Shown here piece by piece: positions 29,478-41,680 of a DNA stretch of 64,000 nt. How positions within the stretch are numbered: the stretch's first letter is position 1; each line of letters opens with the position of its first letter. The stretch covers positions 62,001 through 126,000 of the forward strand of contig JAKEKT010000064.1 of NCBI GenBank assembly GCA_021495925.1. Direction: 5' to 3'. Position numbers and translations under genes: made by a program. The notes beneath the pieces are model-generated. The model saw only the letters and a list, made by a program, of their open reading frames with translations. It was not told where the DNA came from and made no database searches. The stretch is from Diplodia intermedia (taxonomy: Eukaryota; Ascomycota; Dothideomycetes; Botryosphaeriales; Botryosphaeriaceae).

Positions 29478-31135
29478 TCAGCGATCAAACTCCACCCTGA
29501 GCACCGCATTCCCCAAATCAAGCCCATCCATCACCTCCTCTTTTAAATTCTGCATCTCCTCCTTAATAAACGTAATCAGCTCATCCTTGATCAACACCCC
29601 TTTCTCCTCAACCATCACATCCGCCCGCTCCACCGCATCATCCACCGCCTCCTCGAACCTCTCATCCACGCCCTCCATCATCTTCCTCGCAACGCATTCC
29701 TCAATCTTGCCCTCCATCCTTTCCTCCAACCCGTCACTCGCCTCTTCAAACCGCTGCTCGAACCACTCGCCCAACCGCCCCTTAAACTCCGCCAACCGCT
29801 CCTCCACCCTCCGCTCCACCTCGCGCCCCCGCTCTCCCACCTCGCGCCCCCGCAACCCCGCCTGCCCCGCCTGCCCCGCCCGCACCTCCCCCAGCGCATC
29901 CCGCCGCGCCGGCGACAACCGCCCCCGTCCCCGCCCCCGCCCTCCGCCCCCGCGGCAACCGGTCCCAGCCTCAGCCTCAGCCTCAGCATCCCCACCGCCA
30001 CCACCCCCATCTCCAGTCGTCGTCGGCGGCGCAGAACGCGAGCGGGCCGGGCGGGGGCGGTCGTCGACACTCTCGAGCGGCACCGGTGCCTGCATCGCCG
30101 TCGGCGCCGTCGGCGCCGCCGCTTTCGCCGCCATCGCGATCGTCGCAGCCAGCTGCGCCATCTGCCCCTGCAGCGCCGCGAGCTGGGCGGCGAGGAACGC
30201 GTTCTGCGCCTCCAGCGCATCGAGTCTCCCGCTGCTCTTTTCGCGCCGAGGTGCTGCACCTGCAGGCCGTGGTTCCCGCGGCGGCGGCGGCGGAGAAGCG
30301 GGGCGGGTCTTCTTTGGCTTCTTTGCTACGGGGCGGGAGGGGGAAGGAGGGGAAGGAGAAGAGGAGGCTGTTGGGGTCGTTGGTTAGTCAGCGCGACGGC
30401 GTGTCTGTCGGTTGTTCGGAAGCGATACGTACGACTGCTTCCTCTCCTGCGTCTTCTCGCCGGCGGCAGTGGTGGCGGCGGCGGCGATGGGGTTACCTCA
30501 TCGTACAACGGCGGGTACCCCAGCTGCAGCGGGTCCGGCGACGACGAGCCGGTGGAGCCAGGGGGGCCCGCTGCGCCATGGTCGATCTTCTGCACGACGC
30601 CGCCTGCGCCGTGGTAGAAACGGTCGAGGCGGTATTCGTCGCCGTCGGTGCGGAAGCCGTCGCGGCATTCGGCGAACAGCTTGCTGGCGGCCTGGAAGGA
30701 AGCGAGGTCGTCGTCCTTGGGGTCGGTGAGATGGCAGGAGAAGGAGGTGGCCCGGGAAAGGGATTTGAGGAGGTCGAACGTGTCGTAGGCTTTCTTGTTC
30801 TGGAGGGCGTAGGACCGCGGTACGACGAGGAAGCTGCTGCGTTGGCTGAGGGTGGTGTGGAGAGACAAGGTCGTTGAGGGCCCGCCGCCGGTTATGATGT
30901 CGAAGACGCGGATGTCCTCCGGGATGATGAGGAGGAAGAAGCTCACCTTCTTCCTGCTGCCCTTTAGCGCCATGGGGACGCGGATCTTGTAGAACGACTC
31001 ATGGTTCGACGGGTCCAGGCCGAAGTCGAGGGTGGCACCTTCGTCGAGACGCATCGTGGCGTTGTCGATATCGGAAGTCCATTCTAGCTGGACGGGGGCA
31101 TACCGGACGGCCAACTTCTCGTTAGTGGACGCCAT
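29478..31135 (-). CDS. unknown protein with conserved N-domain and charged C-terminal helices
   Basis: I do not recognise a named family. The N-terminal exon (31135 to 30497, or to 30507) encodes about 210 residues with well-formed beta-rich sequence (YAPVQLEWTSDID, DFGLDPSNHESFYKIRVP, VSFFLLIIPEDIRVFDI). The C-terminal exon (30367-29478) has a Lys/Pro-rich basic stretch, a leucine-zipper-like LDALEAQNAFLAAQLAALQG, a Gly/Arg-rich linker and a long charged helix. A 14-nt microexon (30446-30433) may join them, but the simplest choice (donor at 30496) leaves the total one base off; using a donor at 30506 restores phase (510 aa). The layout suggests a nuclear or scaffold protein; no function is claimed. 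Confidence 0.65.
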
Positions 31136-32813
31136 ACGTTGGTCGTAAATACAAGGTTGTTGATAGTAGATTGGGTCAGCCGAAAGTGACCAAGTTCATT
31201 CCGGAGAAATGCGTCGCTGCCAAAGGAGATAGAAGGGAACGGGATAAGAAGCGATGAGATGGCTCTATAGCTATTGACTTTCGTTGTTATGATCTAGCGG
31301 TTATCGTTACTGGAGATGGTCGCTGCTGGTGTTGTCCATTCGCTGCTGTTCGCTGTTCGCTGTCCCTGCCAGGCGGTGCTTGCTGCTAGCGGTGCTCGCT
31401 GCCAGGCGGCGCTCGCTGCCCGGTGTCCGTTGCTGATGATGGCTGGTGATGGTAGTAGGAACCGCGTTACCGCGACGTGTCGCTCCATATAGACGCGTTC
31501 GCGTTGTGCTTTAGCGAGAGATTATGTAATTGCCATTCAGCTCCCAACAATGCGGGTCTCAACACATCGAACTACATACGTCACCTGCAGACCTTGGGCC
31601 CTTTGCTACAGCTCGAGTAGCAGCGTGCACTGCCTCGGCTCCGGTGGGGGAAACATGATTACATTGATAACTATATACGCATCTACCGCTGCTCCAACGC
31701 ACCGCTTTAGCCCGCGGTGCTGATGGTAAGTCGCGGAACAAAGCCAAAGATGACCACCAAGACACGCATTCCCCGCCCGCAACAGCAAAATGCACAGTCC
31801 CCACGCTTTCAGCGGGACGCGCCATACACAACGGCACCGGAAGTACAAAAGGAGAGAACTGCACGTTCCTCTACAGATCCCAGTTCTTCCAGCAAACGAG
31901 TTCGCGTGGGTAGAAGGCTGGCAAGAGATGGTCTGCTTTGCACCGCGGGTGTTCGTCGTAGGCCAAGTCCGGCCTACAGCAGGACAGACCACAGTGAATG
32001 TGATCGTCTATGGAGATTGTGCCGTTTGTTGTTGGGACGAGGAGCGGCCGCTGCTCGTTTCCCAACCCTCTCCTTCGTCGCGGCGTCGTAGACCGTGGTT
32101 GGGGGGTGTATGCTTCGCGGCCGAGCTCGGGAATGACGTGCGGCCGGACCGGACAGGACGGATGAAAGTGCTGACGATGAATGGCAATGAAAGAGCGATG
32201 AAGAGGTCGGTGCGCGGTCGGTCGGTGGGAGGTGGAGTGTTGTGAGATGAGCAGCTTGGAACGCGAACGACATGGAACGCGACCGGCGCACGGGCCGGTC
32301 GGATTAAGTTTCCGCCGCACTTCACGTGCTCCCCTTCCTTCTGACCCGGCGGATCCTCTTCGTAGCATTACACCTTCTTCATCTTAAATCTTGCTATATT
32401 CTTTTTACATGGGCAGTTGTCCAAGGCTCTACTCTCAATTTACGGCAAGTCATTAAACTCGACTACACCTATACTTCGAGCACGCACCCTCCGCCTTGCT
32501 TCTAAGCGCGCAATCCATCACCCTGGAAACATACACACAAACGATCTAGTGGTTATGGCATAAGGATTCGCACTGAGGGTAACCGCGTTTGGTTTCCGAA
32601 AATTACTTAAAAGATACAACTAGCCATATCTACAGATTCAATTACGTCCCGACGTCGACAACTGGTCTTTTTCCCCCTTGTCGTCGATGAAAAAGCTTTC
32701 GTGCTCCCTCTGACAGTGAGCCGCTCGGGATCCATGTCGAGCCTGACCTTCAGTCCCGGCCATGCGCAACGGCGTTAGCCTAGAGGCACTGGCTGTACCC
32801 TGTTCGTTCACCG
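31136..32813. other. intergenic
   Basis: CTG/CAG-like imperfect repeats at about 31320-31430, then unremarkable sequence. Several frames of 100-165 codons (for example 31790-32245 plus) lack family resemblance and normal gene structure. No gene called. Confidence 0.5.
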
Positions 32814-34358
32814 TCAGCATCCGCATCTATATTTCACGCCATTCCGGTAGTACTCACAGTCGTTCTGCACAGTGCACGTGTACCCGCTCTCGCACGACGT
32901 CGCGCCGGTCCAAGACTGGCCACCGCACTGTCCCCAGCGAGCAACCGCCGAGCCCGATGACGACGACGACGACGACGAAGAGGCGGAAGAAGAGGCAACA
33001 GCAGCAGCAGCAGTGGTCTCCACAGCCGCAGCGCTAGAAGTCGCCACCGGGGTAGCAGCAGCAACAGCAGACGAGGACGAAGAAACCTCCTCCTCAGCAG
33101 CATCGACCTTCTCAGAAGTCGAAGACGAAGAGGTAGAAGAGGAGTCAGACAGCTTGCCGATACCCGCGCCGGCCTTGACGGTGGCCGCGACCTCGGACGC
33201 GGCGATGGCCTCCCAGATCGAGTCCGCGCCGCCGACGGCGTCGACGACAGTCGTATCAGTGAAGTCGCCAAAGTCGCCCGAGTCGGTCAGCAGGTTGACC
33301 TGGCACTCGCGGCCCATGGCGGCGGAGCACTGGGCCGCGGCGGTGCTGTCGGGCACGGTGAACAGTCCGCCGGTGACGGCCAGGGCGGCCTCGGTCATGG
33401 GGGCCTTGCAGCCCTCGAAGACGTTGCCCTCGATGAGGATCTGGGCGCCGTCCTCGACGTCGAAGTTGTGGCCGTCGTTGGTCTGGAAGTAGTTGTTGAC
33501 GGCGTGCAGGGTGACCTGGTCGCCGACCTTGGGCGAGCGGCCCGACGTGTCGTGCACGTAGTTGTTGGCGAAGGTGATCCGGTCGCCCTCGCCGAGGAAC
33601 AGCATGGTCCAGTAGTGCTCGCCGTTGCACGACGCGCTCCACGACGTCTGCCCGTCCAGCTCGCTGTTGCTGACCGTCACCCGCCCCGCCGACTCGTAGC
33701 CCGTCACCAGCATCTGCCGGCCCACCAGCGAGATGCGCACGTGGTCCAGCCAGATCAGGTCGCACCCCGACATCTGGAACGCGTCGCCGCCCCAGATGTA
33801 CTGCGGGTTGAGCTCCGTGACGTGCACGTTCTGGAAGATGATGTTCTGCGCCCCGCTGACGAACCGGAAGCCCTTGCCGCGGATCACGCCCGCGTCGCCG
33901 ACGCCGACGATCGACTTGTTGGACTTGACGTCGATGGGGTTGGTGGCCGCGACGTCGTAGGTGACGGACACGGTGGGGTAGCTGGCGCTGCACCAGTCGG
34001 GCCCGTCGAGGGCGTCTTGGCCGCTGCTCTGTGGGAAAGTGTGTCAGTTGGAAGTGTCTGTGGTGTTTTGCGTTGTCTTGGTGCTCACTCCGCAGGTGTT
34101 GCTGTCCGGACGGCAACCATCTTCGGTCGTGGTTCCCTCCGAGCCCGTGAAGTCGTACTCCTTGTCCAGCAGAATGACACGCGGCTCGTCGTCGGTGAGC
34201 CAGCTCGTCAGCTCGTCGATATCAGCGGGCACGGCGGGCGTGGCATCGCCGCCTCCCGTCACACCCGCAGCGAAACCCACCGCCGATCCGACAACATTGG
34301 TCTGAGCCGTGGCCAGCGCGGCTAGGCAGGCCGTTGCAATAAGAGTAGAGCGAAGCAT
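32814..34358 (-). CDS. secreted pectin lyase (PL1) with C-terminal CBM1
   Basis: Extracellular beta-eliminating enzyme acting on plant-wall pectin. Exon 1 34358-34089, intron 34088-34029, exon 2 34028-32814; 494 aa. A signal peptide (MLRSTLIATACLAALATA) precedes the PL1 parallel beta-helix: VILLDKEYDFTGSEG, IRGKGFRFVSGAQNIIFQNV, GGDAFQMSGCDLIWLDHVRI, GQTSWSASCNGEHYW and TSGRSPKVG are typical of fungal pectin lyases (PelA type) rather than calcium pectate lyases. A long Ser/Ala/Thr linker with a Ser run leads to a fungal cellulose-binding module (WGQCGGQSWTG, CESGYTCTVQND). The module ends in an extended NGVKYRCGC tail instead of the usual Tyr-Ser-Gln-Cys-Leu. A TATGTATA box lies about 125 bp upstream. 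Points to a plant-degrading lifestyle. Confidence 0.93.
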
Positions 34359-34487
34359 TCTGTAAGCGTGGAATGCGCAAGGTAAAAACGAACGAATAAC
34401 GCGACGAGCGCGAGAAAAAAAGAGAGCGAATAGACCGGTGGACGAAAAGGCTTAGACGGGGCTGCGAGCGCCGCCCTCTCTATACAT

Positions 34488-34509
34488 ACTCCTCCTCCTC
34501 CTCCTCCTC
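34488..34509. repeat. (CTC)n microsatellite
   Basis: About seven TCC/CTC units just upstream of the pectin lyase TATA-like box; a pyrimidine/purine tract of the kind common in fungal promoters. Confidence 0.8.
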
Positions 34510-35959
34510 TCTATCCACTCTCCTGGGCCTGGGCGGTACCGGCTGCCGTGCTATGTCCGGGCGCTTCGGCATTGACGCGCCTCCACCAAGCCACGCGATG
34601 CTCGCCACGAGAGAAGCGTTGCCGAGAACATCACAAGGCCCGCTCGATGGAGGGCGGGAACCCGTGCTTGGCGCCTCCTGCTGTCGCGAAACATGTTTCA
34701 TCTGCCGAAGGGGGCAAGTGGCACAAGCGCCCTCCAATCTATTCCGAGGGGCAAACTTGGCATCGCGGACGAAGTGGGAAGCCGTCGAGCGTGCGGTGGG
34801 GCGGTGTTTTGCAGAAGAGTGGTGGCCGTTTGTTGTTTGCCGTTGTGGAGGTGGAGCTGGCCCTGGTGGGCTGGTGCTCGGTTCTGTTCACCCGTGATCC
34901 TCCCGAATGTGTCCCGCGCGCCGCTGCGGATGCTCCTTACCATGGATGCAATGTCCGGTGGTGTTTCTACTTCCCCTTCACTTTGTTTGGCCAAGCCGGC
35001 TGTCGCCAAACGCGGACGTGGACGTGGATGGATATCGGTACCCGGGCCGCTAGCCGAACTGACATCGCTTGCTTCTTGATAGATGCCACCCCGGCTCGGA
35101 TTTAGGTAGGCTTCTCATGAGTAATGCACATCATGCCGCAGCTGACGACGCATTTAACTTGAGTATCAGCCTTTCCCCTTATCGTGCATTCCATGGTGTT
35201 GTTTCTAAGGGGTAAAGACTTAAACGTTCTACGGAGTTCGAGCACAGACCGCCGGAGCGATCGGATTTAATGCATCGGTTATCCGAATAGGAGGACCAGT
35301 GCACGAAGGAGAACGGGTCAAAAGAATTTAGGGTTTGTTCAGCTACGTTGCGTTTCGAAAGCTTCTGGTGGAGATATTTAAGTGACGTCGAATGCTGGCT
35401 TCGTGGAAAGATAGCACCAGCCTCAAGGGTCGGTCGCTATCGGACTCGCCGGGTTTGCAGCGTGCGGTTTACGCGAGAGGTGTGAGCCCATAGTTCCCCG
35501 ACGGCGATTTCCCTTGGCTTATTAGACAATCTCATGGCATTTTATGCGCGCAATCCATCAATAGGAAAAGAATGCTGACAACTTCAAGAGGACACTGTCA
35601 CTATTTAGGTGTTGGCGCCGATCTCTGCATCCAATCATCAATTCGCTGGAGCATGTTTAGGTCTTAAGGGAATAAGCAGAGTGGGTAAGTCGTCAGGACA
35701 GAATTGCATTTAACGCTCTACGCTATACGTGATTTCAATCATGGAAAACCCCCTGCTGAACTCCTGCCCAAGCTACACCATCCCAATCTACCCTCAAGAG
35801 TCGGCGCAAAGGCACTATCAGCTGAGATCCCTGAATCCATCGGATGGTTCAGCACCGCAACGCAAAGGCACCCAATAGGCACGGACGAAGCCGATGCAGC
35901 CGCACACACATAATTTCCCTCCGAAAATTCATGGATCCTCATATGTGTCTCACCTCGGC
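34510..35959. other. intergenic
   Basis: No recognisable gene. GC content drops after about 35100. Open frames at 34548-35105 and 34693-35079 overlap in different frames and have no family resemblance. Confidence 0.5.
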
Positions 35960-36239
35960 AATCATGAAGCCGGCCAAGAGCGTCAAGTACAATTTTGTAG
36001 ATCCGCTCACCCTCCCCAGGTCCAACAACCACTTCAACCTCATCTGAAACGAGCGATGTGTAGCCATCCTCGCCGCGCAGTATGTAGTCCCGGGTCGCCA
36101 GCAGGTACGTCGCATCCAGCTTGATCGGCAGACCACTAATGCACGCCGACCTCACTCGCTGAAGCGGCGGCATCGACGCATCAAAGTCGAACATGATGCC
36201 ACAAACCTGAGGAAAGCGGCTCTCTAGTGCCGGATACAA
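35960..36239 (-). pseudogene. 5'-nucleotidase C-terminal domain relic
   Basis: The minus strand reads YPALESRFPQVCGIMFDFD, PPLQRVRSACISGLPI and DATYLLATRDYILRGEDGYTSL, the substrate-binding C-terminal domain of the UshA/CD73-like 5'-nucleotidase family. It is cut at both ends: no catalytic metallophosphatase domain is found upstream on the strand (an in-frame stop precedes it near 36258), and after DALGRLHDC the similarity is lost. A fragment left by rearrangement; not expected to be functional. Confidence 0.75.
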
Positions 36240-37245
36240 GATGGGTTTACACTATGGCTACATGCTTCTAGACCGTTTGAGAAACCATAAGCTTCACTCT
36301 TCTCAGCTGTGCATGCAGCGCCGGAGCAAGAAATACTGCTGGATAACTATCGAACTGTCGGAGTTGAACCACATCCTGGATATGTTAGCCGCCCTCACAG
36401 TTTGAGCGCCCGTCTCTGCAGGAGGCAGACAAGACCTGAATCCTTCGTGGCAAACACATTGGCAACAGGCCGGCCAGACTATGTAGATTCCAGTCGAGCT
36501 GACTCATCTGAGCCGTGTAGCGTAGGTCTGTGTAGCCTGGACCATTCTTGAAACCGAACCTTCCTACCCCACGCAAGAATTGTCACCCAACAGTATTCAG
36601 ACCGCCAATACTTGGCATGCAGACGCGGCTGAAAACAGGCTATACGGCAAACCGGCAACCTCGAAAGCTTTTCCCAGCTGCGCCCCATGCATATCACCGG
36701 GGGTAAGCTGACTGGTGGTAAAATCCCACGCCGTTATACGAGCAAGATTGCCGAGTGAGCAGTAGAGAACTGACGGACAACTTGACCCAATAGTTCTATA
36801 CGCCTTACAATTTTTTTTTTCTAACCGAGGGTCCCTGCATGCGCTTTGCATTAGTCGGCCAAGCTGCAGGCCGAAGGATTGCGGCACTCGGGAGGAGAAA
36901 TAGCCCCCATTGTCTTGACCCACCAACGGCCGCACCGCTGGGGTCTGGGCTTCCTCCAAGCTTACTGCATGTGGCAACTCAGTAGCCACTAGCCGCGGGT
37001 CGGATCTCAACCGGCCAGATCCGATCTTCTACGCCAGAGCCTCAGGGGGTAATCCCGGTGCCTGCCTTCCGGTTCACGAGAATGGAATGGATACACACTG
37101 TAGTATGGATTGCCACAGCGGCGAAATGGAGACGGGTCAAAGACAAGTTCAATCAAATGAGACTCATAGGCTGAGATAACGCCGATTAATTTTCCTAAGC
37201 TACGCCCAATCCCAGAAATCCCCCGAGCCAAGCCATCACCCGACA
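36240..37245. other. intergenic
   Basis: Lower-GC stretch with an A/T run near 36811; no supported gene. I looked for further 5'-nucleotidase sequence on the minus strand and found none I trust. Confidence 0.45.
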
Positions 37246-39159
37246 TTAAACCCTCCGAGCAACGCAAACCCGCAACCCATTCTTAGCACACAGCGTGAAG
37301 CTGGGCTGGAACTCCATCTCAAACCCCGGCTCAAACGACAGATCGTACCGGCGGAATAGCGTCGCCAACGCGAGCGACATCTGCAGCATAGCAAGCCCTT
37401 GTCCTACCTCTTATCAGCCCTCCACTTACCCAAAAAGGAAAGAAGCGGAACAGAAAAAAAGAAAAAAACGCAACGAGCACTTACCGAGACAATTCCTCGG
37501 CCCGTACGAGAACGGGAAGTACGACCCAGGCGTCGGCGCCGGGCGGTCATCCCCCCAACGATCGGGATCGAACACATTCGCCGTGGGGCCCCACACATTC
37601 GGGTCGCGGTGCACTGCATCGTCACGCCATCAATCAGCCTCAGCCTCTTTCCCGTCAAACCCTCTCCCCCTCATCCCTCACCTTGCGGATTCCAAAGCGC
37701 CAGCGTCGTGTTCGCCGGCAGCACAACGCCATCGACCTCGGTGTCGCGGCCGCACGAGTGCCTGAAGGTGCCGAACCCCGGCCCGTGCATGCGCAGCGTC
37801 TCCTTGACGACGGCGTTCAGGTACGGCAGCTTGACCTGCGCGAGCGACGGCGTCACGCAGTCGGCCCCGATGGCGCCGTCGAGCTCCGCCCGCAGCTTCT
37901 CCAGCACCGCGCGGTTGTTCAGGACCTCGTAGATGGCGAAGGTGATGGTGTGCGCGGTGGGGTCGCCGCCCGCGACGAGGAAGGTGACTTGAGGAGTGTG
38001 AGTCGGCGTCGGGAAGGCGAGGGAGTGGGGATGCGTACTCACCGTAGTTGTCGACGAGCTCCGGTATCGTGAACATGTACTGGCCGTTGCCGTCGCGTTG
38101 CCTGCGGGGGGAGGGGGGCGTGCGTCAGCATGCGTTCGGATACTTACGCTCTCTACTGTCTGCTCGTCCGCCGCCCACTGCTCACTCACTTCGCCAGGAT
38201 CTCGAAAATGCGCTTCGCCGGCTTAGCGCTGTCGGCCGTGTCGTTCCTGCGGCACGCCTGCACCGCGCCGTGCGCCAGCGCCCGCAGCTCCGCAATCGCC
38301 GCGTGCATCGCCCGCGTGCTCTTCATCACCGGGATCTTGGCCCGCAGCGGGAACAGCCCGCACTTCATCAGCTCCGGCAGCACGGTCTGGAAGATTTGCA
38401 TGACGCGGCACCGCGCGCCCTGCTCGATGGCGCGCAGGTCGATGCCGAACGCCACCTCGCCGACGAAGTCGAGCGTGAGCAGCACGTTCAGCAGGGAGAT
38501 GTCGACGACCTGGCGGCGCGAGGCGGCGTTGTCGAGGTGGTCGACGTATTGCTGGGGACAAGTTAGGAAATGGTGGGGGGAGGGGGAGGGAGGGAGGCCG
38601 CACGGTGAGGTATTTCCGCAGGCTGGGAAACTGCGCGTTGACGACGGCGGGGCCGAAGGCGGGCGCGAGGGCTTTGCGCTGGCGGTGCCAGCGCGTGTGG
38701 TCCATCTGCGCGAACAGCGCGTTGCCGCTCAGGGGCTTGAAGCCTTCGTACTGCGCGGGCGCTTTGGGCCAGTTCTGGTTGGCGATTTTGGAGACGAGCG
38801 AAGGTTCGCCGATGTAGATGGTGCGGTCCCAAGGGCCGTTCCACTTGCCGTGGTTGTCAGTCGGGTTGATGTTGTAGAAGCGTAGGTGGGCTGCTTACAG
38901 TCTGGAAGATGGAACCGTGTTGGATGTGCCATCTGCGCCACTTCTCGTGGATGTCGTCTGCCATGGTCTGGTCCAGGTTCCCCGTCCAGAAGGACTTCAC
39001 AGGAGGACCGGGGAACTGTCTCAGGGCCTTGCGGTACCTGTAGAGGAAGCGCACTGCCAGGAACATTCCCAAGACGGCAAGGGCAGCGGTCACCTTGAGT
39101 AGCAAGGGGCCATGGTGCGGCCCCTCTTGGAAGATGGAGGAAGAAAGTTTCGCGGCCAT
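37246..39159 (-). CDS. cytochrome P450 monooxygenase
   Basis: ER-membrane haem monooxygenase of 504 aa in seven exons: 39159-38899, 38843-38604, 38551-38190, 38101-38043, 37987-37682, 37613-37485, 37403-37246. It has an N-terminal membrane anchor (LLLKVTAALAVLGMFLAVRF) followed by a Pro hinge FPGPP, the WHRQRKALAPAF C-helix, the I-helix VAGGDPTAHTITF, the ExxR motif KETLRMH, the PxRW-type FDPDRW, and the haem loop FPFSYGPRNCLGQG with the ligand Cys. The clan is a typical fungal membrane P450; the substrate cannot be read. It shares a 918-bp divergent promoter with a monocarboxylate-type transporter, a common arrangement in catabolic or metabolite clusters. Confidence 0.93.
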
Positions 39160-40077
39160 AATGACAAGCTTTGGAGCAGTGAAAATTGGAGATTCAGTCT
39201 ATGAGTCCCAAGCAGTGATGAGGGCGGCGGATAATATATCACATCTCCATTATGTGCCGTCTCTACGATGAACCAGACGATTTTCACTTAGTCCTTCGAA
39301 GGATTTTGATCCACTAGGAATCCATGCAGTGCAAATTTGCTCAGCATTTCCAAAAATCGCAAGATACCGAGATAATCCATGTGCAGGGCAGGAAATGTGC
39401 TTACGCCGACAGGATTGTGAGAAGAAGACACAAAAAGCCAGCGAGGTCAGCATAAAATGCAATAGCGTGGAATAAAAATGCACGATAGACACGGGACGGA
39501 CGCAACTCCTGTGGGCCCCGACAGTCTGTATACGAGCGGCGTAGTATCAAGCCGGCGCGTGGCTGGATGATTTGGTGTTGTCTGTTGGGTTGAGAATCCA
39601 CAGTGTGGTCCAGGCCAGTTCTTCCGGGGCACAAAAATCATCCGTCGGCGATGTTCGTGGGTGAGGTTCTACACGCGGGGGTGCCGCCGGCCGGCGGCGA
39701 AAGCCCCTGCAGGACGCAATGGCACACAGAAGATCTGGCCAGACCGAGCGGACCGGGCCGCCGACGGCCATGGACGCGATGGATCACCTCGACAGGCCGT
39801 GCCGTGTCTGTACCGTGGCAAAGCTTACCTCTTCCCTTTGCCGATTATGTTACGTTTTCAGGTGCACTTGCCTCTTGCGGAAGGTCGAAGTGCGCTGCTT
39901 ATCTTGGCCCCCACTAATCTCGTATAGTCTTTTTTTTTCGGTGAAATTTGTGCAGATGGCCCTTGCCACTCTAGATAGCCGAGACATACCAAGATCGTTC
40001 TCTTTCCGTCGCTTTATCCACTTGACCTACCTTCTGTCAACTTTCCTTACGTTTTCCCGCTTTGCCTTTGCGTCGCC
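39160..40077. promoter_or_regulatory. divergent promoter, P450 and transporter
   Basis: 918 bp between the two ATGs. TA-rich GATAATATATC about 75 bp upstream of the P450 start; a T-run at 39931-39939 on the transporter side. One CGG-N9-CCG (39749-39763) is wholly G/C and lacks the TCCA core, so I give it little weight. Confidence 0.45.
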
Positions 40078-41680
40078 ATGAAGGAAGAACCGCGCGACGC
40101 CGTGGCTACAGATGATGCTGTTGACGATGCAGCCATCGAAGAGAAGGAGCCGCAAGAGGGTGGCCTTCACGCCTGGCTCACCGTTGTCGGCTCGGCGTTG
40201 GTCTACTTTGCTTCATTCGGCTTCATGAACAGCTTTGGTTATTTTCAAGACTTCTACCAAGCCAACTACCTGGCGAACTACTCTTCCTCCACCATCGCAT
40301 TCATCGGCACCCTTCAGATCTCCCTGATGTACGTTGTGGGACCCGTTGCCGGCGCCCTTTTCGATTCCTACGGATTGAAGGTAATCCGCTCAACCACCAC
40401 AACTGTAGAGATCCTCGCTAATCAAGCGCAGTGGTTGTATCCGGTCGGAGCCCTGGGCTGCTGCGGATCCCTCATCGGCCTCTCCTTTTCGCAGCCAGGA
40501 GCCATATGGCAACAATTCCTCTCCCAAGTAAGCCCCACCAGCATCAAAAACCGCGGTCCTTTCCCCTAACAACCCCAGGGAGTCCTCTTCGGCCTGACCG
40601 TAGCATTCGGCGTGCAACCCGCCCTCGCCGCCGCCGGCCAGCACTTCAAGCAGCGGCGGGCCCTCGCCATGGGCGTCGTCGCCGGCGGCAGCAGCATCGG
40701 CGGCGTGTGTCTGCCCATCATGTTCTCCCGCATCGTCCCCAAGATCGGATTCGGCTGGTCGGTCCGGGTCGCCGCGCTGCTGTTCCTGTGCTGCTACCTG
40801 GCCGCCATGTGCATCTCGCGGACGAAGCGCGCGCCCAAGAAGGCGCCGGCGGCAGCCCAGACGGCCGTGTCGAACGGCAGCCTCCTCGACTTCAACGGCT
40901 TCAAGGACCCCCGCTATCTCGCGCTGGCCATTGGAAGCTTCGTGGCGAGCCTGGGGCTGTACGTGCCGTACTACTACATCGGTAAGCATACACACCTACG
41001 CCTTACCCACCCACCCACCCTCCATCCACCACCGCCGCCGCACGCCCCGATCGACCCGCGCGCCGCCACCGCTAACCACCACGCCCGCAGAATCCTACAC
41101 CGTCCTCGCGCACCCCTCAGCGTCGATCCACATCTACCTCCTCCCGCTCATCAACGCCGCCAGCTTCTTCGGCCGCGTCATCGGCGGCTTCCTCGCGGAC
41201 CGCGTGGGGCGGCTCAACCTGCTGTACCCGATGACGCTCCTGTCCGGCGTCTTCTGCCTGGCCATCTGGCTGCCCGCGGGTAGTAACAGCGTCGCCGCCG
41301 TCGTCGCCTTCGTGTGCCTGTACGGCTTCTCGTCCGGCATCTTCATCAGCGTCACGCCGGCTGTGGTTGCGCAGCTGTCGCCCGACGACGCCATCGGCGC
41401 GAGGATCGGCGCGTTTTTCACGCTCGCGGCGGTGGCGACGTTGGTGGGGTCGCCGATTGCGGGGACGCTGGTGGGGGGCGGGGGGGAGGGGGTCGGTGGG
41501 TATCGCGGGTTGGTGCTGTTTGCGGTGAGTGTGCGACGAGCGTGGCCCGGACGGGGCGGGGGAGAATGGCGGAGTGGTTTGCTGACTTTTGTGGTGTAGG
41601 GGCTTACGTTGACGGTCGGTGGCGCTTTTCTGCTTTTTGCGAGAGTGCTGTGTGAGAGGGACCTGAGGACGAAGTGGTAG
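40078..41680 (+). CDS. MFS monocarboxylate-type transporter
   Basis: Plasma-membrane transporter of the fungal MCT/SLC16-like branch of the major facilitator superfamily, 438 aa; exons 40078-40380, 40432-40527, 40579-40981, 41091-41524, 41600-41680. An acidic N-terminus leads into GLHAWLTVVGSALVYFASFG, the family start of TM1, with FMNSFGYFQDFY, about twelve membrane segments, the TM4-5 region RRALAMGVVAGGSSIGGVCLP, and the second-half motif FFGRVIGGFLADRVGRLN. Introns 1 and 2 are both 51 nt; intron 1 is stop-free and could be retained. Homologues carry monocarboxylates or are of unknown substrate. Its pairing with the P450 suggests uptake or export of a related acid (inference). Confidence 0.92.

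Noticed and set aside
29478..29545. Convergent overlap between the D-amino-acid oxidase and the unknown protein
   Set aside because: The oxidase ends at 29350, so the two coding regions do not overlap; the longer frame through 29546 is a different frame.
31790..32245. 151-codon plus-strand frame
   Set aside because: No start context, splice structure or family similarity; overlapping frames of equal length exist on both strands.
33468..34325. 285-codon plus-strand frame
   Set aside because: Antisense to the pectin lyase; Val/Asp/Arg-rich shadow.
39749..39763. CGG-N9-CCG between the P450 and transporter
   Set aside because: Spacer is all G/C and lacks the TCCA core; likely chance in GC-rich DNA.
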